DNA of 64,000 nt from positions 434,001 to 498,000 of the forward strand of contig CANMFU010000001.1 in NCBI GenBank assembly GCA_947497295.1, in the 5' to 3' direction. The notes under the pieces were generated by a model, which did not search any database, was not told the DNA's origin, and was given only the letters and a program-made list of their open reading frames with translations. The stretch comes from an uncultured Roseovarius sp. (lineage in GTDB: Bacteria > Pseudomonadota > Alphaproteobacteria > Rhodobacterales > Rhodobacteraceae). Position numbers and translations under genes: made by a program. Below, one piece after another: positions 35,665 through 46,074 of this stretch (position 1 is its first letter; each line of letters starts with the position of its first letter).

Positions 35665-37359
35665 ATGACATTGAACCTCACCATGCCCGGACGCGAAGAC
35701 CTAAAGCCCCGGATCACCGTTTTCGGTGTTGGTGGCGCTGGCGGTAACGCAGTCAACAACATGATCGAAAAGCAGCTGGATGGGGTGGATTTCGTCGTTG
35801 CGAATACCGACGCGCAAGCGCTTGCGCAGTCAAACGCAGAAAACATGATCCAGCTGGGCGTCAAGGTAACCGAAGGACTGGGTGCTGGTGCCCGTGCATC
35901 GGTCGGCGCCGCTGCTGCCGAGGAATCGATCGAACAGATCGTCGATCATCTGGCCGGCGCGCATATGTGCTTTATCACTGCCGGAATGGGTGGCGGCACC
36001 GGGACCGGCGCTGCACCGATCATCGCGCAGGCCGCGCGTGAGCTGGGCGTTCTGACCGTCGGTGTCGTGACCAAGCCGTTCCAGTTTGAGGGCGGCAAGC
36101 GGATGAAGCAGGCCGAGGACGGCGTCGAGGCGCTGCAAAAGGTCGTCGACACGCTGATCATCATTCCCAACCAGAACCTGTTCCGTCTGGCGAATGAGAA
36201 AACCACCTTCACCGAAGCCTTCAGCATGGCCGACGATGTTCTGTACCAGGGCGTCAAGGGTGTGACCGACCTGATGGTGCGCCCCGGCCTGATCAACCTC
36301 GACTTTGCCGACGTGCGCGCGGTGATGGACGAGATGGGCAAGGCGATGATGGGCACCGGCGAGGCCGAGGGCGAGGATCGCGCGATCCAGGCCGCCGAAA
36401 AGGCCATCGCAAATCCGCTGCTGGACGAAATCAGCCTGCGCGGCGCCAAGGGCGTTCTGATCAACATCACCGGCGGCACCGATCTGACCCTGTTCGAGCT
36501 GGACGAAGCCGCGAACCGCATCCGCGAGGAGGTGGACTCCGAGGCGAACATTATCGTCGGCTCGACCATGGACCCCGAGATGGAAGGCAAGATGCGCGTC
36601 AGCGTCGTCGCCACCGGCATCGACGCGGCTCCGGCCACAACCGAAGTGCCGGTCCCGCGCCGTTCGCTGGCCGAGCCGCTGCGCCAGACCACAACGGCAG
36701 AGCAGTCCGAGGACCGCGAAGAGGCGCGCCGTCCGGCACCCGCACCGCAGCCCGAGCCCGAGCCTGTGCAGCAGCCCGCCGCACGCAGCGAAGAGCCGTC
36801 CGAGCCGTCGTTGTTCACCTCGATCGAGGCCGAGCGCGCGGCCGCCGAGGACCGGACGGAGGACATTTTTGAGCCGCGCCAAGAGCGTCAGCATCAGCCG
36901 TCGCGCCCTGCGCCAGTGCAGTCCGGCAATGACCTGCCGCCCCCGGCCTACACTCCGCGTGCAGCCTCGTCAGACTACGAGGAAGAAGAGGAATTGCACG
37001 CATACGTCGCCCCGCGTCCGGCGTCACCCGGCACGCCGTCGGCTGATGCACTGGCGCGTCTGCACACAGCAGTCGGCAATGCGGCATCGCGCCGCCCCGA
37101 AGGCTCGCAAACGCCTCAGGTTCGCCAGGCACAGCAGCAGGCCCGCAACGCCGAGCCGCAGCAGGCCGCCGAGCGTTCGCGCTTTGGCATCAACTCATTG
37201 CTTAACCGTATGACCGGTCACGGCCAAGAGGCCGAGGCGCCGCGCCCGCACCGCCAGCAGCCCAGCGTTCAGGCACATCAGCCGGCACCGGCTCCGCATG
37301 AGGAAGAGCGCGACGAACAGATCGAGATCCCGGCCTTCCTGCGCCGACAGGCGAACTGA
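35665..37359 (+). CDS. ftsZ: Cell division GTPase FtsZ
   Basis: A 564-residue tubulin homologue that forms the Z-ring. The GTP loop is [16 protein letters not shown], preceded by [15 protein letters not shown], with the T7-side segment [11 protein letters not shown]. The GTPase part ends near residue 320. A disordered Pro/Gln/Glu-rich linker of about 220 residues follows, then the conserved C-terminal peptide [12 protein letters not shown] that binds FtsA. E. coli FtsZ has 383 residues; long linkers are known in alphaproteobacteria, and this one is at the long end. The ATG at 35665 gives [18 protein letters not shown] lies about 8 bases upstream. A strong terminator follows. Confidence 0.96.
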   Translation: MTLNLTMPGREDLKPRITVFGVGGAGGNAVNNMIEKQLDGVDFVVANTDAQALAQSNAENMIQLGVKVTEGLGAGARASVGAAAAEESIEQIVDHLAGAHMCFITAGMGGGTGTGAAPIIAQAARELGVLTVGVVTKPFQFEGGKRMKQAEDGVEALQKVVDTLIIIPNQNLFRLANEKTTFTEAFSMADDVLYQGVKGVTDLMVRPGLINLDFADVRAVMDEMGKAMMGTGEAEGEDRAIQAAEKAIANPLLDEISLRGAKGVLINITGGTDLTLFELDEAANRIREEVDSEANIIVGSTMDPEMEGKMRVSVVATGIDAAPATTEVPVPRRSLAEPLRQTTTAEQSEDREEARRPAPAPQPEPEPVQQPAARSEEPSEPSLFTSIEAERAAAEDRTEDIFEPRQERQHQPSRPAPVQSGNDLPPPAYTPRAASSDYEEEEELHAYVAPRPASPGTPSADALARLHTAVGNAASRRPEGSQTPQVRQAQQQARNAEPQQAAERSRFGINSLLNRMTGHGQEAEAPRPHRQQPSVQAHQPAPAPHEEERDEQIEIPAFLRRQAN

Positions 37360-37391
37360 GCCATAAACGAAACCGATCTGCAATATTTGAT

Positions 37392-37419
37392 AAAAGGTCG
37401 CCTCAGGGCGGCCTTTTTT
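37392..37419 (+). terminator. Rho-independent terminator after ftsZ
   Basis: AAGG-TCGCC pairs with GGCGG-CCTT around TCAG, followed at once by TTTTTT (37413-37419). It lies 33 bases after the ftsZ stop and separates the division genes from lpxC, which therefore needs its own promoter within 37420-37629. Confidence 0.88.
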
Positions 37420-37629
37420 CGTGAGTGGAGGCGGAATTACGCATTCTTAACCGCTGGAAATTTCAGGTAAAACTTGGCTTGGGCGAAATGTCGCCGCTGT
37501 TGATTCCACCATGTTTCAAACCGTTGCAAAGATTGAGTTGAGTCGGCGGCAGCCACGGCTTAAATCCTTCTTAACCACAGCGGCGCGTCCAGCTGGTGGA
37601 CCCGAGGCAATAAATTTCACGAGGCTCAT

Positions 37630-38550
37630 GTGCAAACGACAGTGACAAAGCCCATTTCGTTCGACGGCGTTGGCCTGCACTCCGGGCAGTCGGCGCGCTT
37701 GGTGATCCGTCCTGCGGCGATTGGTCATGGCATCGTGTTTCGCCGGGTTGATTGCCCGGCCGGCACAGGCGACATCCCTGCGCTTTGGACCCACGTGAAT
37801 CAGACGCCGCTCTGCACCCGTTTAGAGAATGCTCATTCGGTGCAAATTTCGACGGTTGAACATATCATGGCGGCCTTGATGGGCTGCGGTATTCACAACG
37901 CTCTGGTGACAGTCGATGGCCCCGAAGTTCCCATCCTTGATGGCAGTTCGGCGCTGTTCGTGCGCGGCATCTTGCAGACAGGTCTGCGCAAGCAGGGACA
38001 ACCGGTGCGTGCGCTGCGTGTCCTGCGTGACGTCGAGGTACGCCGAGGTAATGCTTGGGCACGGTTGACACCACATGACACACTGACCATCGAATTTGAC
38101 ATCGCTTTTGACGATGTGGCGATTGGCGTGCAGAAAAAGACACTGAATATGGCCAATGGCAGCTTTGTGCGCGAACTTGCCAGCAGCCGTACATTCTGTC
38201 GCAAGGCAGATGTGGATGCGATGCGTGCCAATGGGCTTGCCTTGGGCGGATCGCTGGACAATGCGGTGGTCGTGGACGGCGCCGATGTGCTGAGCCCCGG
38301 AGGCTTGCGTCACAGTGATGAAGCCGTGCGTCATAAGATGCTGGATGCATTGGGTGATTTGGCATTGGCGGGTGCGCCGCTGTTGGGGTTCTATCAGGGT
38401 CATCTGGCCGGCCACGCGCTGACCAACGATCTGCTGCGCGCGCTGTTTGAAACACCCGGCGCTGTCGAGTGGGTAACATGCGACGCGGCGCTCGCGGCCA
38501 AGCTGCCCGGCGCCGGCGTGCATTGGGGCGAAGTGCCGCAAGTCGCGTGA
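37630..38550 (+). CDS. lpxC: UDP-3-O-acyl-N-acetylglucosamine deacetylase LpxC
   Basis: A 306-residue zinc amidase that makes the committed step of lipid A synthesis. Metal and catalytic residues lie in ISTVEHIMAAL, RHKMLDALGDLAL and YQGHLAGHALTND; the opening FDGVGLHSGQ is the substrate lid. Translation starts at GTG 37630 with GAGG 5 bases upstream; no in-frame ATG fits the family N-terminus. It follows a terminator and about 200 bases of leader, so it is separately promoted. Pairing with ftsZ is widely conserved. Confidence 0.95.
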   Translation: MQTTVTKPISFDGVGLHSGQSARLVIRPAAIGHGIVFRRVDCPAGTGDIPALWTHVNQTPLCTRLENAHSVQISTVEHIMAALMGCGIHNALVTVDGPEVPILDGSSALFVRGILQTGLRKQGQPVRALRVLRDVEVRRGNAWARLTPHDTLTIEFDIAFDDVAIGVQKKTLNMANGSFVRELASSRTFCRKADVDAMRANGLALGGSLDNAVVVDGADVLSPGGLRHSDEAVRHKMLDALGDLALAGAPLLGFYQGHLAGHALTNDLLRALFETPGAVEWVTCDAALAAKLPGAGVHWGEVPQVA

Positions 38551-38667
38551 TGCGTGTATGTGGCCCGAAGTGCAGAAAACTGCAGCACCGCTAATGGATT
38601 TCTCTGCTGGCACAGGCCGAATGATTGGGCTACAACCGCGACATTGCGGAAGAAGGGCAGATCAGGC

Positions 38668-39555
38668 ATGACGTTTGGCAGACAGGGCGCAAACCCGCGC
38701 GCGACACTGGCGGCAAAACAAGCGACGAAACTGACCGGCGCGCTTCTTCTGGCGGCGGCGATTGCGTCGTGCAGCGGCATCACCGGCAAGGTTGAGCGCG
38801 GCACCGTCGATTATGAGATTTATTCCGCCCAGCAGATTTTTGAGCGGGGCGAATTCGATCTGGCTGCGAACAAGCCGCAGGTCGCCGCCCAAAGCTTTGC
38901 CGAGGTTGAGCGGCTTTATCCCTATTCGGATTTGACCAAACGTGCCGTAATTATGCAGGCATATGCCTACCATCTCGACGAGAGTTATGAGGAAAGCCGC
39001 AGCGCTGCGCAGCGCTACATCGATTTCTATCCAACGGATGAAGATGCGGCTTATGCGCAGTATCTTCTGGCGCTCAGCTATTACGACCAGATCGACGAAG
39101 TCGGGCGCGATCAGGGCCTGACCTTTCAAGCGCTTCAGTCACTGCGCAAGGTGATCGAGATCTATCCCGACAGCGAATATGCCCGCTCGGCGATGTTGAA
39201 ATTCGATCTGGCGTTTGACCATCTGGCCGCCAAGGAGATGGAGGTCGGGCGCTTCTATCTCAAGCGCGACCATTTCCCGGCATCGATCAACCGCTTCCGC
39301 GTTGTGGTCGAGGATTTCCAGACCACGTCCCACACCGCCGAGGCGTTGCACCGTCTGGTTGAGGCGTATCTGTCGCTGGGCCTGAACGACGAAGCGCAGA
39401 CTGCGGGTGCGATTCTCGGTTACAACTTCCGCTCGACCCCGTGGTACGAGGACAGTTACCAACTGTTGACGCGGCGCGGCCTGAAAATGGAAGCGCGCGG
39501 CTATAACTGGCTGGCGCAGGTGTACCGCCAAATGGTCAAGGGCGAGTGGCTCTAA
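38668..39555 (+). CDS. bamD: Outer-membrane assembly lipoprotein BamD
   Basis: A 295-residue TPR lipoprotein of the BAM complex, which inserts beta-barrel proteins in the outer membrane. The signal segment LLLAAAIASCSG has the lipobox IASC with the lipidated Cys at about residue 31. TPR-like repeats follow: QIFERGEFDLAANKP, RSAAQRYIDFYPTDEDAAY and RKVIEIYPDSEYARSAM. ATG 38668 is chosen since it starts a correct lipoprotein signal; AGAAGGG is about 10 bases upstream. It lies between lpxC and recN, the common alphaproteobacterial order. Confidence 0.93.
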   Translation: MTFGRQGANPRATLAAKQATKLTGALLLAAAIASCSGITGKVERGTVDYEIYSAQQIFERGEFDLAANKPQVAAQSFAEVERLYPYSDLTKRAVIMQAYAYHLDESYEESRSAAQRYIDFYPTDEDAAYAQYLLALSYYDQIDEVGRDQGLTFQALQSLRKVIEIYPDSEYARSAMLKFDLAFDHLAAKEMEVGRFYLKRDHFPASINRFRVVVEDFQTTSHTAEALHRLVEAYLSLGLNDEAQTAGAILGYNFRSTPWYEDSYQLLTRRGLKMEARGYNWLAQVYRQMVKGEWL

Positions 39556-39693
39556 CCCGTGAGGCTGGCCACGACCTGCTCTTCGGCACAGGCGCGTTTC
39601 CCAGATTGACCAGCGGAGTGCGCGGCGTCGGCAGGCCACTAAAGTGCGGTGGCCGTCTTCCCAAGCCAGAAAAACGCAAGAAGGCTTTAGGCG

Positions 39694-41343
39694 ATGCTGC
39701 GCAGTCTTGATATTCGCGACATGTTGATCATCGACCGGCTGGAATTGACCTTTCAGCCTGGCCTCAATGCGTTGACAGGGGAAACCGGGGCCGGCAAATC
39801 CATCCTTCTCGATAGTCTGGGCTTTGTGTTGGGCTGGCGCGGTCGGGCCGAACTGGTCCGCGCAGGCGCCGATCAAGGCGAGGTGACCGCGGTATTTGAC
39901 CTCCCGCCGGACCATGCTGCGCACGCTGTTCTGACCGAGGCCGGAATTCCCGCAAGTGACGAACTGATCCTGCGCAGGATAAACACCGCCGAAGGCCGTA
40001 AAACGGCATGGGTCAATGACCGGCGCTGCTCGGGCGAGGTACTGCGCAGCCTTAGCGAGACACTGGTTGAACTGCATGGCCAGCATGATGATCGCGGCCT
40101 GCTGAACGCGCGCGGGCATCGGGCGCTGCTGGATGAGTACGGGCAAACGGACGCTTTGCGCGACGATGTGCGCGCCGCGTGGCACGCACGCCTGGCTGCG
40201 ACCAAGGCGCTGAAGGCCGCTGAAGAAGCGCTTGAGGCCATTCGAAGTGAAGAGGAATTCCTGCGCCACGCGGTCGCCGAGATGCGCGCGCTGTCGCCCG
40301 AACCGGGTGAGGACGGCGTGCTGGATGCGCGCCGCCGGATGATGCAGGCGGCCGAACGCGTGCGCGCCGACATCGCCAAGGCCGCGCAGGCGCTGGGCGG
40401 GCAGGGGGCCGAAGGGTCAGCCGGCGATGCATTGCGCTGGCTGGAGGATGCAGCAGCTCAGGTCGAGGGCCAACTGGATGCGCCGATCGCCGCGCTTGGC
40501 CGCGCCATGGTCGAACTGGACGAGGCCGCGCGCGGCGTCGAGGATTGCGTCGAGGCGCTGGCCTTCAACCCGGTCGAGCTTGAGGAAACCGAGGAGCGTC
40601 TTTTTGCCATCCGCGCCCTCGCACGGAAACATGGCGTCGGGCCCGATGCGCTGGGGGAGTTTGCCGTGGGACTGGAGCAGCGCTTGGCCGCACTCGACGC
40701 AGGCGACGCCCAGATTGATACGCTGCGCCGCGACGTCAAAGGCGCGAAAAAACTCTATGACGATGCCGCCGCCGCGCTCAGCGCCGCACGGTTCGAGGCC
40801 GCCGGGCGGCTCGATATCGCGGTCATGGCCGAACTGGCCCCGCTCAAGATGGAGCGTGCGGTGTTCAAAACGACGATGACCGAACTGCCCCCCGGCCCCG
40901 AAGGCATTGATGAGGTCGCATTTCGCGTGGCGACCAACCCCGGCGCGCCGTCCGGCCCGCTGGCCAAGATCGCGTCGGGCGGCGAACTCAGTCGCTTCCT
41001 TCTGGCGCTGAAAGTGTGCCTGACTGGCGCCCAACCGGGCCTGACGATGATCTTTGACGAGATTGATCGCGGTGTCGGGGGCGCGACGGCCGATGCGGTT
41101 GGGCGGCGTTTGGCGGGTCTGGCGCAGGGCGGCCAGGTTCTGGTCGTCACGCACAGCCCGCAAGTCGCGGCATTGGCAGCCCATCACTGGCGCGTGGAAA
41201 AACGGGTGGAAGAGGGCGTGACGCTGTCAACCGTGACGCCGCTGGACACCGACTTGCGGGTGAATGAGATAGCGCGGATGCTGTCTGGCGACACGATAAC
41301 ACCGGCGGCACGCGCGGCCGCCGAGGCGTTGATGGCGGGCTGA
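39694..41343 (+). CDS. recN: DNA repair ATPase RecN
   Basis: A 549-residue SMC-like protein used in double-strand-break repair. The Walker A loop is LTGETGAGKSILLDSLGF, the ABC signature is IASGGELSRFLLALK, and Walker B is TMIFDEIDRGVGGATADAVG. The middle is a coiled-coil arm (residues about 155-380) rich in Ala, Arg and Glu. It lies 138 bases after bamD. No SOS (LexA) box was recognised by eye upstream. In many relatives ligA follows recN; here pyrG is convergent instead. Confidence 0.95.
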   Translation: MLRSLDIRDMLIIDRLELTFQPGLNALTGETGAGKSILLDSLGFVLGWRGRAELVRAGADQGEVTAVFDLPPDHAAHAVLTEAGIPASDELILRRINTAEGRKTAWVNDRRCSGEVLRSLSETLVELHGQHDDRGLLNARGHRALLDEYGQTDALRDDVRAAWHARLAATKALKAAEEALEAIRSEEEFLRHAVAEMRALSPEPGEDGVLDARRRMMQAAERVRADIAKAAQALGGQGAEGSAGDALRWLEDAAAQVEGQLDAPIAALGRAMVELDEAARGVEDCVEALAFNPVELEETEERLFAIRALARKHGVGPDALGEFAVGLEQRLAALDAGDAQIDTLRRDVKGAKKLYDDAAAALSAARFEAAGRLDIAVMAELAPLKMERAVFKTTMTELPPGPEGIDEVAFRVATNPGAPSGPLAKIASGGELSRFLLALKVCLTGAQPGLTMIFDEIDRGVGGATADAVGRRLAGLAQGGQVLVVTHSPQVAALAAHHWRVEKRVEEGVTLSTVTPLDTDLRVNEIARMLSGDTITPAARAAAEALMAG

Positions 41344-41395
41344 CGCGCAGTAGCAACTGCCGGAACCTCCGGCGGGCATCTTCAAACATTCAAGT

Positions 41396-41421
41396 GGCGG
41401 CGCGCCGCCCTGTTTTTTCTT
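41396..41421 (+). terminator. Rho-independent terminator after recN
   Basis: The GC palindrome GGCGG-CGCG-CCGCC (41396-41409) is followed by CTG and TTTTTT (41413-41418). It lies 53 bases after the recN stop. The T-run merges into the recurring intergenic motif. Confidence 0.85.
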
Positions 41422-41441
41422 GGTAAAAATACCCAAAATCC
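41413..41441 (-). repeat. Intergenic 3-prime-end motif
   Basis: On the minus strand it begins GGATTTTGGGTATTT and ends ACCAAGAAAAAA, with TTGG/CCAA able to pair. It shares 26 of 29 bases with the copy at 45464-45492. It lies between the convergent recN and pyrG genes. Confidence 0.7.
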
Positions 41442-41465
41442 AACAGGCACAGCGTGCGCAGAGTT

Positions 41466-43109
41466 CTAAACGAGGCGCGAGGTTTCAACAGCAGCGCGCA
41501 CGAAATCGTCGAACAAGGGATGCGGCGCGAAGGGCTTGGACTTTAGCTCAGGGTGGAACTGCACGCCGATGAACCACGGATGGTCCGCCCACTCCACGAT
41601 TTCGGGCAGGCGCCCGTCCGGGGACATACCGGAAAACTGGAGGCCGCACTTCTCAAGCTTTTCGCGGTACTTGATATCAACTTCATAACGATGGCGATGA
41701 CGCTCTTCTATCGACGTGGAGCCGTAGATTTCAGCAACGCGGCTCCCGTCTTTGAGGGTGGCATCGTAGGCCCCAAGACGCATGGTGCCACCCTTGTCAT
41801 CGGTGACTTTGCGTTTGACCTTGGCGTTGCCCTGCACCCATTCCTTGAGGTGATAGACAACCGGCTCGAACCGCTTCGTGCCGGGCGTATGGTCGAATTC
41901 TTCCGAGCCTGCGTCGGCAATGCCGGCGACGTTGCGCGCGGCCTCGATCACTGCCAGTTGCATGCCCAGACAGATGCCCATGTAGGGGATCTTTCGCTCG
42001 CGGGCGAATTGGGCTGCCTTTATCTTGCCCTCGGTGCCGCGCTCGCCAAAGCCGCCGGGCACGAGGATGGCGTGAAATCCTTCCAGATGGCGCGCAGGGT
42101 CCTGGGTGTCGAATACTTCGGCATCGACCCATTCAACGTTGACCTTGACCCGGTTCGACATGCCTCCATGGGTCAACGCCTCTTTGATCGACTTGTAAGC
42201 ATCCTCAAGCTGGACGTACTTGCCGACGATGGCGACGTTCACCTCGCCGTCGGTATTGTAGATGCGGTCGGCCACATCCTGCCAGACGGTCAAGTCGGGC
42301 CGGGGCGCCGGGGATATCTGGAACGCGTCCAGAACAGCCTGATCCAGCCCTTCGCGGTGATAGGCCAGCGGCGCCTCGTAGATGGATTTCAGGTCATAGG
42401 CGGCGACGACATGTTCCTTGCGCACGTTGCAGAAGAGCGCAATCTTCTCGCGCTCTTTTTCCGGGATCGGATGTTCCGAGCGGCACACCAGAATGTCTGG
42501 CGCGATGCCGATGGATTGCAATTCCTTGACGCTGTGCTGGGTCGGCTTGGTCTTCAACTCGCCGGAGGCTGCCAGATAGGGCAGCAAGGTCAGATGCATG
42601 AAGATGCATTGTCCGCGTGGCTGGTCATGACTGAACTGACGGATCGCCTCGAAGAAGGGCAGACCCTCGATATCGCCAACGGTGCCGCCAATCTCGCATA
42701 GCATGAAATCAACCTCGTCCTGACCAATTGCGAGGAATTCCTTGATCTCGTTGGTGACATGCGGGACGACCTGAATCGTCTTGCCCAGATAATCGCCGCG
42801 CCGTTCCTTTTCCAAGACGTTGGAATAGATGCGCCCCGAACTGACCGAATCCGTCATGCGCGCGGGCACCCCGGTAAAGCGCTCGTAATGACCCAGATCC
42901 AGATCTGTTTCGGCGCCATCATCGGTAACGAACACCTCGCCATGCTCGAACGGGGACATCGTGCCGGGATCAACGTTCAGGTAGGGATCTAGTTTGCGCA
43001 ACCGCACCGAAAAACCACGCGCTTGCAGCAGCGCCCCCAGCGCGGCAGAGGCAAGACCCTTGCCAAGGGAGGAAACAACGCCGCCAGTGATAAAGATATA
43101 ACGCGCCAT
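41466..43109 (-). CDS. pyrG: CTP synthase
   Basis: A 547-residue enzyme that aminates UTP to CTP using ATP and glutamine. The synthetase half begins [19 protein letters not shown], with [16 protein letters not shown] and GTVGDIEG. The glutaminase half has the nucleophilic Cys in [11 protein letters not shown] and the His-x-Glu pair in [12 protein letters not shown]. The start ATG at 43109 is followed by the conserved MARYIFIT. It is convergent with recN; secG lies 186 bases upstream on the same strand, an association common in alphaproteobacteria. Confidence 0.97.
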   Translation of the reverse strand: MARYIFITGGVVSSLGKGLASAALGALLQARGFSVRLRKLDPYLNVDPGTMSPFEHGEVFVTDDGAETDLDLGHYERFTGVPARMTDSVSSGRIYSNVLEKERRGDYLGKTIQVVPHVTNEIKEFLAIGQDEVDFMLCEIGGTVGDIEGLPFFEAIRQFSHDQPRGQCIFMHLTLLPYLAASGELKTKPTQHSVKELQSIGIAPDILVCRSEHPIPEKEREKIALFCNVRKEHVVAAYDLKSIYEAPLAYHREGLDQAVLDAFQISPAPRPDLTVWQDVADRIYNTDGEVNVAIVGKYVQLEDAYKSIKEALTHGGMSNRVKVNVEWVDAEVFDTQDPARHLEGFHAILVPGGFGERGTEGKIKAAQFARERKIPYMGICLGMQLAVIEAARNVAGIADAGSEEFDHTPGTKRFEPVVYHLKEWVQGNAKVKRKVTDDKGGTMRLGAYDATLKDGSRVAEIYGSTSIEERHRHRYEVDIKYREKLEKCGLQFSGMSPDGRLPEIVEWADHPWFIGVQFHPELKSKPFAPHPLFDDFVRAAVETSRLV

Positions 43110-43295
43110 TGGCAGGCAGTCCCCCGTGATAGTGGCCCGTAAAAGCGAGCCTGATTTTGTGCGAAAGCGGGTTCAAGAAACCGCTGCATCACGGGACTTG
43201 AGCCATAGAGGATTCGTGCGGCGTGCGCAACCACGCCGCGTGACGTTGTAGAGGGATGCGTCAGGCCACAGCGCGGCCCAAAGCGTCAGGTGATG

Positions 43296-43667
43296 TTATT
43301 CAGCGGTTGGCAGAAGGGGCGCGTCGGCATCGCTCTCGTCCAGCGATTGCAGCGGCGATGTGCCTGCGGCGGGATCGGCGGGCGCTTCATCCCGGCGGGG
43401 CGCCTCGATGATGCGGTCCAGAACCGAACTTCCGGCCGAATTGCTGGCTGCGATGATCGTCAGCGCCATGGAGGTGCAGATGAACGCGCCGGCCAGAACC
43501 CACGTAAGTTTTCCCATGGCGGTCCCTGCCGAGCGGCCCGCAACGCGGCCACCGCCGCCACCACCGCCGCCCATGCCCAGGCCGCCGCCCTCCGAGCGTT
43601 GGAGCAGCACGGCGCCAATTAGCGTCAGCGCCAGAAGGAGGTGGATGATGAGAACGACGTTTTCCAT
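43296..43667 (-). CDS. secG: Preprotein translocase subunit SecG
   Basis: A 123-residue SecYEG subunit with two membrane helices: NVVLIIHLLLALTLIGAVLL and LTWVLAGAFICTSMALTII. The loop between them holds LLQRSEGGGLGMGGG, the SecG signature, extended by a run of glycines. A charged tail of about 45 residues rich in Asp, Glu, Pro and Ala follows, longer than in E. coli (110 residues in total). It is upstream of pyrG on the same strand and divergent from purA, with 223 bases between start codons. Confidence 0.93.
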   Translation of the reverse strand: MENVVLIIHLLLALTLIGAVLLQRSEGGGLGMGGGGGGGGRVAGRSAGTAMGKLTWVLAGAFICTSMALTIIAASNSAGSSVLDRIIEAPRRDEAPADPAAGTSPLQSLDESDADAPLLPTAE

Positions 43668-43890
43668 TGAGCGGCCTGCCGGGTAGGGGAAATCTGAGGA
43701 AGTCTTGCGGGGTATCTAAGGAATTTCCCGGCCCCCCGCAACCCGGCATCGGCGGGGGTGCGCCGGGCCGAGGCCGCTTTCACGTTGAAAACGGCAGGCC
43801 GGCGTTCCGACAAAGTGCTTTAGAGGTTTCGTCCCCCGCTGCGCATCGCTACAAGGGCGCGGGTTTTACCGAATAGATAAGAGGTCCAGC

Positions 43891-45186
43891 ATGGCAAACG
43901 TGGTCGTCGTAGGCGCCCAGTGGGGCGACGAAGGCAAAGGCAAGATCGTCGATTGGCTGAGCGAGCGCGCAGACGTCATCGCACGGTTTCAGGGCGGCCA
44001 TAATGCCGGTCACACGCTGGTCGTGGATGGCAAGGTCTACAAGCTGAACGCGCTGCCTTCGGGCGTGGTGCGCGGCGGAAAGCTCAGCGTGATCGGCAAT
44101 GGCGTGGTGCTGGATCCGTGGCATCTGGTGGCCGAGATCGCCAAGATCCGCGAACAGGGCGTCGATATCTCGCCCGAAACGCTGATGATCGCCGAGAACA
44201 CGCCGCTGATTCTGCCGATCCATGGCGAGCTCGACCGCGCCCGCGAAGAGGCGGCCTGTGCGGGAACCAAGATCGGCACCACCGGGCGCGGCATCGGCCC
44301 CGCCTATGAGGACAAGGTCGGGCGCCGATCGGTGCGCGTGGCCGATCTGGGCGATCTGGCCACGCTGGAAGCGCGGGTGGACCGCGCGCTTCAGCATCAT
44401 GGGCCACTACGCAAGGGGCTGGGAATCGAGCCGGTGGACCGCGACGCGCTGATCCAGCAGCTACGCGATATCGCGCCCGAAATCCTGCAATATGCGCAGC
44501 CAGTGTGGAAGGTGCTGAACGACAAGCGCAAGGCCGGCAAGCGCATCTTGTTCGAGGGCGCGCAGGGCGCGCTGCTGGATATTGATTTCGGCACCTATCC
44601 GTTTGTGACGTCCTCCAACGTGATTGCAGGGCAGGCGGCAACCGGCGTGGGCGTTGGCCCCGGCGCGATCAATTACGTTCTGGGCATCGTCAAGGCCTAC
44701 ACCACCCGCGTCGGCGAAGGGCCTTTTCCGACCGAGCTGGACGACGATAACGGTCAGCGGCTGGGTGAGCGGGGGCGTGAGTTTGGCACCGTGACGGGCC
44801 GCAAGCGGCGCTGTGGCTGGTTCGATGCCGCTTTGGTGCGCCAGACCTGCGCGACTTCGGGCGTCAAGGGCATCGCCCTGACCAAGCTGGATGTGCTGGA
44901 CGGATTCGAAATCTTGCGCATCTGCACCGGGTACGAGCTGGATGGCGAGCGGCTGGACTATCTGCCGACCGCCACAGACCGGCAGGCCCGTTGCAAGCCG
45001 ATCTACGAGGAAATGCCGGGCTGGAGCGAATCGACCGAAGGCGCGCGCAGCTGGGCCGACCTGCCTGCCGGGGCGATCAAATATGTGCGCCGCGTCGAAG
45101 AGTTGATCGAATGCCCCGTCGCGCTACTGTCTACGTCCCCCGAGCGAGAAGACACCATTCTGGTGACCGACCCGTTTGCAGACTGA
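43891..45186 (+). CDS. purA: Adenylosuccinate synthetase
   Basis: A 431-residue GTP-dependent enzyme joining IMP and aspartate on the way to AMP. The GTP loop is [18 protein letters not shown], with the IMP/GTP residues in [29 protein letters not shown] and [20 protein letters not shown]. The start has AGAGG about 8 bases upstream. A DUF2842 gene follows 31 bases downstream on the same strand, likely in one transcript. Confidence 0.97.
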   Translation: MANVVVVGAQWGDEGKGKIVDWLSERADVIARFQGGHNAGHTLVVDGKVYKLNALPSGVVRGGKLSVIGNGVVLDPWHLVAEIAKIREQGVDISPETLMIAENTPLILPIHGELDRAREEAACAGTKIGTTGRGIGPAYEDKVGRRSVRVADLGDLATLEARVDRALQHHGPLRKGLGIEPVDRDALIQQLRDIAPEILQYAQPVWKVLNDKRKAGKRILFEGAQGALLDIDFGTYPFVTSSNVIAGQAATGVGVGPGAINYVLGIVKAYTTRVGEGPFPTELDDDNGQRLGERGREFGTVTGRKRRCGWFDAALVRQTCATSGVKGIALTKLDVLDGFEILRICTGYELDGERLDYLPTATDRQARCKPIYEEMPGWSESTEGARSWADLPAGAIKYVRRVEELIECPVALLSTSPEREDTILVTDPFAD

Positions 45187-45217
45187 TAGCATTGCGCAGC
45201 GAATAAGGAGAGACGGC

Positions 45218-45457
45218 ATGGCCCTCAGCTATAAGGCGCGCAGGCGCTGGTCCCTTGTGATCTTGCTGATTGGCCTGCCGATCTACATTGTGGCGGCGAT
45301 AAGCCTGATCGCATGGTTGCCGGAGATGCCGGGCTGGGTGATGTTATTGGTTTACGTGGCAGTGGGGTTTGCCTGGATGCTGCCGTTGAAGTTTGTGTTC
45401 ATCGGAATCGGACAGGCGGACCCCGGCGCGCCCCCTTCGGATGCCGGTTCGCGCTGA
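45218..45457 (+). CDS. DUF2842-family small membrane protein
   Basis: A 79-residue protein matching the DUF2842 family of alphaproteobacteria: MALSYKARRRWSLVILLIG at the start and LPLKFVFIGIGQADP near the end. Two membrane helices (about 13-32 and 41-60). AAGGAG lies 7 bases before the ATG at 45218, ruling out the longer frame that begins inside purA. It is coupled by position to purA. No function is known. The recurring intergenic motif lies 6 bases after the stop. Confidence 0.85.
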   Translation: MALSYKARRRWSLVILLIGLPIYIVAAISLIAWLPEMPGWVMLLVYVAVGFAWMLPLKFVFIGIGQADPGAPPSDAGSR

Positions 45458-45463
45458 TTGCGC

Positions 45464-45492
45464 GGATTTTGGGTATTTCTCCCAAGAAAAAG
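45464..45492 (+). repeat. Intergenic 3-prime-end motif
   Basis: It begins GGATTTTGGGTATTTC and ends CCCAAGAAAAAG. TTGGG and CCCAA pair perfectly around TATTTCT. It is the clearest hairpin version of the repeated element, placed 6 bases after the DUF2842 stop and 66 bases before dinB-like. Confidence 0.7.
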
Positions 45493-45558
45493 TACCTTTA
45501 GCGCAATGCTGAAAGCGGGGCGCATTTTGCGGTCCGATGCTATTGCAAAGGTGCGCAC

Positions 45559-46074
45559 ATGACCTCATCGCCCTCCTATTGTGCGCTGATGGCGCAGTAT
45601 AACCTTTGGCAGAACGGATCGCTTTTGTTGGCCGCAGGTGAATTGGACGATGCGGCGCGCAGGCAGGACCGGGGCGCGTTTTTCGGATCGATTTTTGGAA
45701 CGCTCAATCATCTTTTATGGGCCGATCTGACGTGGATGTCGCGGTTTGACAGTGGCGCGCCGCCTGAAATCGGCATTGAGGCCAGTCCGACATTGCTGGC
45801 TGATTGGCAGGCTTATCGCGCGGCGCGGGCCAAGACGGACAAGCGGATTTTAGGCTGGGCGGGCAGACTGGACCCTGAGGTATTGGGTGAGGATCTGACG
45901 TGGTATTCGGGCGCCGCCAGGCGCGAGATGACGCGGCCCATGGCGTTATGCGCTGTGCATATGTTCAATCATCAGACGCATCATCGCGGGCAGGTTCACG
46001 CAATGCTAACCGCAGCGGGGGCGCAGCCCGGTTCGACTGATCTGGTTTTCATGCCCGAGGATATCCGAGTATAG
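45559..46074 (+). CDS. DinB-family protein
   Basis: A 171-residue four-helix-bundle protein of the DinB/YfiT type, which often uses a metal to transfer thiols. The metal histidines lie in FGTLNHLLWADL and in HMFNHQTHHRGQVH, the family triad. Its length is typical. It lies on the same strand as purA and DUF2842, with 101 bases before it. A weak hairpin (46145-46169) follows. Despite the name there is no clear DNA-damage box. The substrate or thiol cofactor is not known. Confidence 0.9.
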   Translation: MTSSPSYCALMAQYNLWQNGSLLLAAGELDDAARRQDRGAFFGSIFGTLNHLLWADLTWMSRFDSGAPPEIGIEASPTLLADWQAYRAARAKTDKRILGWAGRLDPEVLGEDLTWYSGAARREMTRPMALCAVHMFNHQTHHRGQVHAMLTAAGAQPGSTDLVFMPEDIRV

